Of a DNA stretch of 64,000 bases, positions 59,661 to 64,000 are shown piece by piece. Every line of letters begins with the position of its first letter. Positions within the stretch are counted from its first letter, which is position 1. Source of the DNA: Eriocheir sinensis. Its lineage: Eukaryota > Arthropoda > Malacostraca > Decapoda > Varunidae. The stretch covers positions 13,440,210-13,504,209 of the forward strand of contig NC_066513.1 in NCBI RefSeq assembly GCF_024679095.1, given 5' to 3'. The notes beneath the pieces were generated by a model. The model searched no databases. It was not told where the DNA came from and saw nothing but the letters and a program-made list of their open reading frames with translations. The translations under genes and the position numbers were made by a program.

Positions 59661-59990
59661 ATTCCATTTCTATTTCTTTATTTTTTTCATTTTTTCTTAC
59701 CTTCTTTATTTTTCTCTCACTTCCTTATTTCTTTTCATTATCCCCCCACACAAACACACAAACAAACACACACAACACAACACATCGCAACACAACACAT
59801 GTCCCTAACCCCCCCATCCCAACACACATGATCCTAGGTAACTTAAACCCCGAATTTTTGTCTTATCAGATGATGAACATTTCTGCACAGGTCACAGTCT
59901 GAGTCCCCCGCGCACCTGCGACCTACCTGTTCATTAACCTTTTTGCGCACCGGCCAGAGCGGGCGTCACCTGCCGCTGCATTGTCAATCC
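59660..59990. other. T-rich, ACACA-rich then unique sequence
   Basis: ACACAACACA words at 59750-59800 and several ACCTG/CAGGT words at 59885-59970. No gene. Confidence 0.4.
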
Positions 59991-60044
59991 CACACAAAAG
60001 AATAAGAGGAACGATGACAGTTAATGAAGCTTATTTTTTCATTC

Positions 60045-60620
60045 TACTTGGCTTCTTTTTTTTTTTTATACCATTGCCTTGTTGCTTGTCACTCATATGG
60101 GAACTACGCTTTTTTTTTCCATTTTTCTTTATTTCTCCTCGTAGAAGTGAATGTTTTTTTTTTCTTTGCTTCTGTTATGCTTCGTCTCTGTATCATTGCC
60201 TTGTTTTTCACTCTTTTGGGGGCTGCTTTTTTTTTTTCTTTTCAGGGTATTGTCTCTCCCGTACAATTTGTTTCAAGCATTGTTCAAGTGGTTTTATACG
60301 ATAGCATTTAATCAAGTTTATGTTTCCTTCTGTTACACTTCCTACCTCTCTCACTGGCTCGCTCTTTGTCACTCTTCCGGGGACTTCTATTGTTTTATCT
60401 TCCCGTTTTCGGTATTATCTCTCTCCCGTAGGATTTGTTTCAGTCATTGTTCTACTGGTTTTATACGATGGCATTCAGTGAAGTTTATGTTTCCTTCTGT
60501 TACACTTCCTTCCTCTCTCACTGGGTTGCTCTTTGTCACTCTTCTGGGGACTTCTATTGTCTTATCTTCCTGTTTACGGTATTATCTCTCCCCTAGGATT
60601 TGTTTATGGCGATTCCCTTG
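60045..60620. repeat. Tandem array, ~165-bp unit, ~3.5 copies
   Basis: RATTTGTTT marks units at about 60265, 60431 and 60596, spacings 165-166 bp. Units share TTGTTCAAGTGGTTTTATACGA or variants, GTTTATGTTTCCTTCTGTTAC, CTCTTTGTCACTCTT and a TATTATCTCTC block. The earliest unit (from about 60045) is diverged and T-rich. Confidence 0.83.
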
Positions 60621-60764
60621 TGTCCTCGAGGAGTTATTGTGTTGAGGGGGTGTGCGAAGTGCATCGTAACCTAATGTGTATTGGCGGTGAAGGAGACTCG
60701 AGCTTGCTGTGTCGTCCTTTTGTCTGGCTAATACTCTTCCTTTGTGTTATCGTGCCATCTTGAA

Positions 60765-60890
60765 AGCGAGCGAGAGAGAAGGAGAGGGAGACAGGGGGAG
60801 AGACAGGGGTAGAGAGAGGTGGGGGAGAGAGTGGTTGAGAGAGTGGTAGAGAGAGTGGTGGGAGAGAGAAGTAGAGAGAAGTAGAGAGAG

Positions 60891-60932
<42 letters not shown>
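60765..60932. repeat. GAGA-rich minisatellite and (GA)n
   Basis: AGAGTGGT and AGAGAAGT units at 60825-60890, then (GA)n to 60930. Confidence 0.88.
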
Positions 60933-60996
60933 TATGACCCCTCCAAATCCCTTTAGGCTGGTATACATGAATTTTTTCCACACCATGACCTCTTCT

Positions 60997-61001
<5 letters not shown>

Positions 61002-61056
<55 letters not shown>
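61002..61056. repeat. (CA)n microsatellite abutting SINE head
   Basis: About 27 AC copies ending exactly at the tRNA-like head of SINE copy 2. Confidence 0.96.
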
Positions 61057-61058
<2 letters not shown>

Positions 61059-61374
61059 CCCGGTGGCTCAGTGGGTAGAGCGTCTGCCTCACAACTAAAA
61101 GGACCGGGGTTCGATTCCCCGGCTTGGGTGAAGATAAGTTGGGTTTATCTTCTTTCACGTGTAGCCCCTGTTCACCTTGCAGTGAGTAGGTACGCGACGT
61201 CAGGCAAGGAGTTGTGACCTCGTTGTCGCGGTGTGTTGTGTGTGAGTGATCTCAGCCCTACCAAAAGATCGGTACTATAAGCACTGTGCTTCTCCGTAGG
61301 GGAACGGCTGGCTGTCTCGAGAGAGACCCGCAGCAGACCAAAAGGTGAATTACACACACACACACACACACACA
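61057..61374 (+). mobile_element. tRNA-derived SINE copy 2 with (CA)n tail
   Basis: Same element as 30479-30790. The tRNA-like head is at 61058-61129, with an intact B box in a perfect CCGGGG/CCCCGG T arm. Its anticodon stem is more damaged than in copy 1. The downstream hairpin (GAAGATAA/TTATCTTC) is identical in both copies. The body ends GGTGAATTACACAC and runs into (AC)n to 61374. Confidence 0.88.
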
Positions 61375-61635
61375 GTTTCCTTTTGTTTTGTGTGACTGGA
61401 AGAGACGAGGCTCATTCAAATGCAAATAGTCAGTAATTGAAAGAAATAGGTAAAGAACCTCTCGCGTCAATATGTGCGAGAGTTACTGAATGCTTTGTTA
61501 AGATCCATTATTTTTTCCTTAGCGAGAAAAGTTGCTCATGAGAGAGAAGCAAATATTAGGCACGAGGAATGGGATGAGCGACGAAAAGGAAGGAGGCTGC
61601 CGAGGAGGCAACTAAAAGAAAATGGGGGTTGGTTT

Positions 61636-64000
<2,365 letters not shown>

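Overview
This 64 kb window looks like intergenic or deep intronic DNA from an animal nuclear genome, most likely a decapod crustacean. That is an inference from three things: an extreme load of simple repeats, several jockey/CR1-type LINE fragments, and tRNA-derived SINEs. I found no convincing host protein-coding gene and no functional rRNA or tRNA gene. Almost every long open frame is a translated microsatellite, giving artefacts such as poly-Ser-Leu, poly-Arg-Glu, poly-Thr-His or poly-Cys-Val.

The recognisable coding material is retrotransposon debris. Five LINE copies carry reverse-transcriptase (RT) C-terminal sequence with identifiable 3' ends: A at 2790-3388 (-), B at 4925-5670 (-), C at 35146-36872 (+), D at 61958-64000 (+, running off the window) and E at 58990-59660 (-). 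A sixth copy, F at 17285-17765 (-), is badly decayed. An orphan endonuclease-domain fragment, G, lies at 51276-51480 (+). A, B, C, D and E end in a GC-rich stem-loop followed by a short tandem repeat of 8-11 bp, as in CR1-type elements. There are also two near-identical tRNA-headed SINEs (30479-30790 and 61057-61374), two related SINEs with A-rich tails (29325-29643 and 54747-55112), another tRNA-like repeat (4205-4430), and a MITE-like family with probable inverted ends whose interior has amplified in tandem (1419-2130, with further copies at 25, 27, 38 and 46 kb).

The rest is layered tandem repetition. Di- and trinucleotide tracts reach about 320 bp. Long polypurine and polypyrimidine blocks switch strand repeatedly. 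More than a dozen unrelated low-copy tandem arrays have units mostly of about 125-170 bp, many near 140-145 bp. Short non-repetitive islands separate these arrays and are rich in CAGGT/ACCTG words. Two islands carry regulatory-looking signals: a CCAAT-box cluster (49150-49445), and a polypyrimidine-CAG|GTGAGT site (54515-54580) that matches a recursive splice site.

The most interesting structural theme is that retroelements sit inside simple repeats in a fixed orientation. LINE copies B, C and D have CT-rich repeats on their sense strand at the 5' junction, and B and C have them on both sides. Both copies of the main SINE lie between (CA)n tracts.
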